From Anoplolepis gracilipes (taxonomy: Eukaryota; Arthropoda; Insecta; Hymenoptera; Formicidae), in contig NC_132971.1 in the NCBI RefSeq assembly GCF_047496725.1, forward strand, positions 9,879,001-9,943,000: DNA of 64,000 nt. Direction: 5' to 3'. A model generated the notes under the pieces. It was not told where the DNA came from. It ran no database searches and worked only from the letters and a program-made list of their open reading frames with translations. Every line of letters begins with the position of its first letter. Within the stretch, counting starts at the first letter, position 1. Below are positions 60,214 to 64,000 of the stretch, in pieces. Position numbers and translations under genes: made by a program.

Positions 60214-61459
60214 CTCAGGATAACAGTAATGATTAACGGCAATCGATCTTGCCGCGGATCCGTTACTTTGGCAGGATGCAGAAACGCCGGGACGTGCAGT
60301 CTGGATCTCGGATAGAGCGGTCCGTGCGGTACCAGCAGCGTAAGCAAGTCATCCGCTCGGAGCTCCTTGTAATCCGCCTTGTTCGGCGCCAGTGGCACTT
60401 GGCCTAGAGGAGTGACAGGTTGGATCTGCACCCTAGGCCTGCAGAAGCCCGATCCGTCGGCCGAGCTGCCGCCGTCACCGCCGAGACCACCGGCGCCGCC
60501 GCCGCCACCGCCGCCACCACCGCCACCACCGCCGCCACCACCGCCGCCACCACCGCCGCCACCGCCGCCGTTTTCCTCCGTACGCGGTTCCAGGACGGAG
60601 TAAGCGACCTGGATCAATCGCGGCAGACTCTTGGCGACTTTGACACGACCGGAGGCATCGGGTGGCGGCAACGGTGCCCACCAATCGGCCGGTATAGTGA
60701 TTTGCGCGAGACACACGCCGTTTTCGCCGTCCGGACTGCACGCGGCCGTAAGTGCGGAAGATGAAGATGAAGAAGAAGAGGAGGAGGAGGAGGAGGATGA
60801 TGATGAGGAGGAGGAGGGGTAGGAGGAAGTATAGCGGCCATTGTTGATCCTGCTCGCGGCATTGCTACGCGACGGGCTGGCCAGGCTGGCATGTAGGACC
60901 ACGCAGACCCGCTGATGACGCGCCATCAGCAACTGACGTCTACCGCCGGTCTCACTGCCGGCGTGGAAGAGCACCCTGAGAACCGGCGAGTCCCGCGGCA
61001 CGCTGTTGCCCACCAGGTGGGCCGACATGTCCAAGTGACGGGCACCGAGTTCCTGCGCGTCCAGGATCGTCGCCGCCGTGAGATTGCGTCGCGTTTCCGG
61101 TGCCGGTAGCGCGTCCAGCGGGTCGGGAACTATGTAACGCGCCGGTACGGTCTGTTTGGTGCTGAAAGGTCCGTACGTGGCCCGCACCGATACCGGCTCG
61201 CTCGTCTGGAAGACGGTGAACTTGTCGATCGAGAGGACGGAGCCCGGCGGCGGTGACGGTACCGCGCTCGCTGGGCTATTGTTGTTGTTGTTGTTGTTGT
61301 TGTTGTTATTGTTATTATTGTTGTTGCTTGATGCGCTCGTCGATAGCGACGGGACGGAGTCCGATATGCCGCGAGCCGGATAATATTGTCGCTGCGTATG
61401 CTTCAGAAAGAATCCGCCATCCTTGTTCTCGAAGTGAACCTCCACTGACGCCGCCACGT
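60214..61459 (-). CDS. TMEM132: TMEM132 exon A: N-terminal ectodomain
   Basis: Residues 1-415 plus part of 416. The acceptor is CTTCTTCAG before ACGTGGCGG and the donor is CTGAG|GTAAGT. DVAASVEVHFENKDGGFFLK corresponds to the start of the mature family ectodomain, so little more than the signal peptide is missing. FTVFQTSEPVSVRATYGPFS, PVLRVLFHAGSE, RVCVVLHA and GVCLAQITIPADWW are family landmarks. Three low-complexity tracts interrupt it: 16 Asn (61278-61325), 20 Ser (60756-60815) and 25 Gly (60495-60569). They fall between conserved blocks, so probably in surface loops. The exon is GC-rich and flanked on both sides by copies of one intronic repeat (59908-60115 and 61938-62150). The reverse-strand frames over the triplet tracts are shadows. 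Confidence 0.93.
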
Positions 61460-61937
61460 CTGAAGAAGAGAAGAGCAAAAACAATTCGATCAAGATCAAA
61501 CGAGTTTCGACTTTGCGCTTATTTTAGAATTATTTGATTTACAATTAAGTACTTGCGCGTTCATAAGCATAAACATTTCGATGCTGATAAGTCAAGCACG
61601 TTTTGAATTGATGAGGTGATGATGTAATTTTTTCTCAGCATTTTACAAGTGTATAATTGATATAATTTTTAATCACATTTATATACATATATTGTAAAAA
61701 TATGGAAAGATAATCTTTTTATTTATTTGTAAAACCGTTGTTATTAATATAAAGTATTTTTTTATTATTTATAGCATCCATGAAAGAAAAAAACAAATGA
61801 AAGAGAGATTTAAAGTTACCTTTAATTGTATTAGTTAAATCCCTGCTTTCTTCTTATTCATAAGTAATTATACATAAGTAATAAACCAAGCTTATTATAG
61901 AGCGTCTTATATATTATATTTCTCACCGTGCAATTTA

Positions 61938-62150
61938 CATAGTAGCTGTCTTGATTCTAAATAATGTAGGCAACTTAAGATCAATATTTTGATGTTGAAG
62001 AACATAGATTTGTATATTTAATTAGAACACGTTACAGCGTTTAAAATATTTCTAAAAAAGAATCTTTAATTTTTTTTAAAGTATATCTTGCAGGAATTTT
62101 TATTCAAGATAAATTCAAAGCATTCGTATTCACAAGGAAATGCTGTTTGT
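61938..62150. repeat. Direct repeat right of TMEM132 exon A
   Basis: Partner of 59908-60115; the pair brackets the 1.25-kb coding exon. Confidence 0.85.
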
Positions 62151-62411
62151 ACGAATTTAACAAAAATCCGAATTATTGGAAAATGGAAGAGAGAAGAAAA
62201 AATACAACATTAATTAGAGAATAAAAATAAAAAATACAGTATTAATTAAACACCCTCTAATATACGAAAAAATATTTCGCTTAATACTTAATATCGATAA
62301 TTTTCGCTTTAACAGCAATAACCTTTCTCGACGCAATTTTACAAAATATTCCCGGAATTTTGTAATAATTTTATAATAATTTTCAGATACTCAAATATTT
62401 ACTGATTAACC

Positions 62412-62413
<2 letters not shown>

Positions 62414-62451
<38 letters not shown>
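62414..62451. repeat. Poly-T run (38 bases)
   Basis: A homopolymer. It could be a poly-A tail of a minus-strand retroposed sequence, but no retroelement body is recognised beside it. Confidence 0.95.
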
Positions 62452-62455
<4 letters not shown>

Positions 62456-64000
62456 CCTTATTTCTCGTTCCATTCATCGCTCACTAATTTCAATTTCGCG
62501 AATGTGTCAAATCCCATGTTCTTACATATTAGTCTGTTAGACCTCTACATCATACCTCGAACGTCCACGATGATAATAACGCGCGCGATTTTCTCGGTGA
62601 TAAATCATCGGCGAGCAACGTAAAGTCGACAATTTTTCCTATCGCGTCGATGGTACACGAGGCGACGAAGAATGGAGTCGCCGAGAAAGTTGCCGCGCGA
62701 GCTTACGCGCATCCGAAAGTTGGTCCAGGTGAGTGGAGAAGTTGTGAATCGGTATGGCAGGAGGGGGGAGGCAGGAAGGGGGAGGAAGGAGAAGGAGGAA
62801 GGGGATCGGAAGGATGGCGGCTGCGCTCCATCCGAACATAAATTTCCGGAGCAAATCCCGGAGTAAGCGCCAGCTGCCCGCATCGGCCTCGCGTAAAATG
62901 GGGGAAATCCTTGGAAAAGCGAGAAGAGAGACAGAGAGAGAGAGAGAGAGAGAGGAAAAAGCGAGAAGCGAAGAGGGAAGCGAGCCCCTCGATTCGACCC
63001 TCATCGCTTATCTCCCGCCTCTTGGCACCCCCGTGGGCCAACCCTCTCGCTTCTTCCGCGTGCTAACTTAGCCTCTATTTCAGCTTCTGTTTTTCTGATA
63101 CGATAACAGGCGATTACAGCGAAATGATTTAGTGAGGTTCCCAACGGAACTTATTGCTGCTACATTGTGCAGCCAGCCGAATGCAGCAAGGTGGATATAG
63201 AAATAATAACATTACGATGATACTCCAAGTGGAAAATGTTATTTGTCAATTTTAATTTAATTACGCCGAATGGCCGGGTGTGCGTATTTTTTTGACGCGT
63301 GCGACGATATTTTTTTTTTTTTTTTTTTTTTTTTTATAAATGTTTTTTCGCTAAATATTTTTTCAATATATTTTTATTAAATATTTCAACTTGAGTATCT
63401 GTGTGCAGTACGGTACTTTACAGCTCTGCCGTTTACTATATATATATATCAATACATCGAACCATGAAAATTAAATACTTTTACGAGTCGCAGTCGATTG
63501 GCGTATTTAATGGATCCTCGCAATTTCCACTTTCGCGGATCGTTCGCTCTCTGTAATTTCGCATTCTTCGTGTACACGTGTTTGGCGAAAGTAACGCGTG
63601 TTGAAGCGAGACGGGAAAAAAAAAGAGATGGCGGGAAAGAGAAATGGTTGTAAAAGTTATTTTATTAGCGTTTATTTAATTGCGTTGACAGATAGTCAGC
63701 GATCAAGCGATAATTTGTGCACGATTTTGTACACATGTACGATAATTCCTTCCATGATCCCGCAAAAGTAGACTTCTCTATCGGTCCGCAAGTGATCGAA
63801 TATGACGGCCCGTCATCGTCATCGTCCTCGCCTGTTGGTCGTTTTGGAAATACGTAGGTACATCGAACCACTGATACATCTTCGGTTGGCTCTCGTCCAA
63901 CTCGTACTCCAAACAGCGTCTAGGAATGCTGCCAAGAGATCGTTAGCACGTTACTTTTTAAAGTTTCCAATGCTCGCGGCTTTCGAAATAAGCCCGCGAT

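Larger units (their letters stand above)
61460..64000 (-). other. Upstream intron/flank of TMEM132, first exon not found
   Basis: Holds the second copy of the flanking repeat (61938-62150), a 38-base T run (62414-62451), a T run at 63309-63335, GA-rich patches (62755-62810, 62925-62960) and a CCAG|GTGAGT donor-like site at about 62730 on the plus strand. No minus-strand start codon with signal peptide and matching phase-1 donor could be identified, so the first coding exon is probably beyond the window. Confidence 0.55.

Noticed and set aside
62639..63041. Minus-strand hydrophobic Ser/Leu frames considered as the TMEM132 signal-peptide exon
   Set aside because: Hydrophobicity comes from GA/CT-rich repeats, and no start codon plus phase-1 donor matching exon A was found.
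63665..63871. 68-codon minus-strand frame with an Asp run
   Set aside because: No domain, no splice fit to TMEM132 and an acidic run from a simple triplet repeat.

Overview
The window looks like part of an insect chromosome, most likely a hymenopteran and perhaps an ant. It is AT-rich, its introns are several kilobases long and full of short transposon remnants and microsatellites, and it holds an insect-type TMEM132 gene. The ant assignment is inference from repeat style; the sequence alone does not prove the species.

The backbone is one large minus-strand gene of the TMEM132 family of neural cell-surface proteins (vertebrate TMEM132A-E; 'detonator' in flies). Nine consecutive coding exons can be placed between 61459 and 20107. 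Their splice phases agree at every junction, giving 1,534 continuous residues to the natural stop. They cover the whole ectodomain, one transmembrane helix (about 22997-23071) and a long cytoplasmic tail. Only the first coding exon (start codon and signal peptide) is missing; it probably lies beyond 64 kb.

A second gene is nested in the 8.4-kb TMEM132 intron between 37710 and 46110, on the opposite strand. At 42463-44679 an uninterrupted 738-codon frame encodes a predicted secreted, very charged protein: signal peptide, Asp/Ser tracts, a five-copy repeat of about 78 residues and a Lys-rich end. A TATA box lies just upstream. I do not recognise the family; this is the most interesting locus in the window.

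Region by region: 1-2400 is a decayed Ty3/gypsy retrotransposon 3' half. 2674-4788 holds scattered exons of an inactivated M1-family aminopeptidase pseudogene. 5474-11358 is a mobile-element cluster: a doubly nested foldback element, a 2.7-kb purine-rich block resembling a decayed retroelement ORF1, and two more foldback elements. 11.4-20.1 kb is downstream of TMEM132 and probably includes its 3' UTR, with microsatellites and small MITEs. From 20.1 to 61.5 kb TMEM132 exons alternate with introns holding at least a dozen MITE-like elements, including remnants resembling piggyBac, hAT and PIF/Harbinger. A 370-400 bp repeat family there occurs as monomers and as a composite dimer. 61.5-64 kb is the upstream intron or flank.

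I see no tRNA, rRNA or CRISPR. Exon edges are inferred from frame continuity and GT/AG sites, without transcript support.
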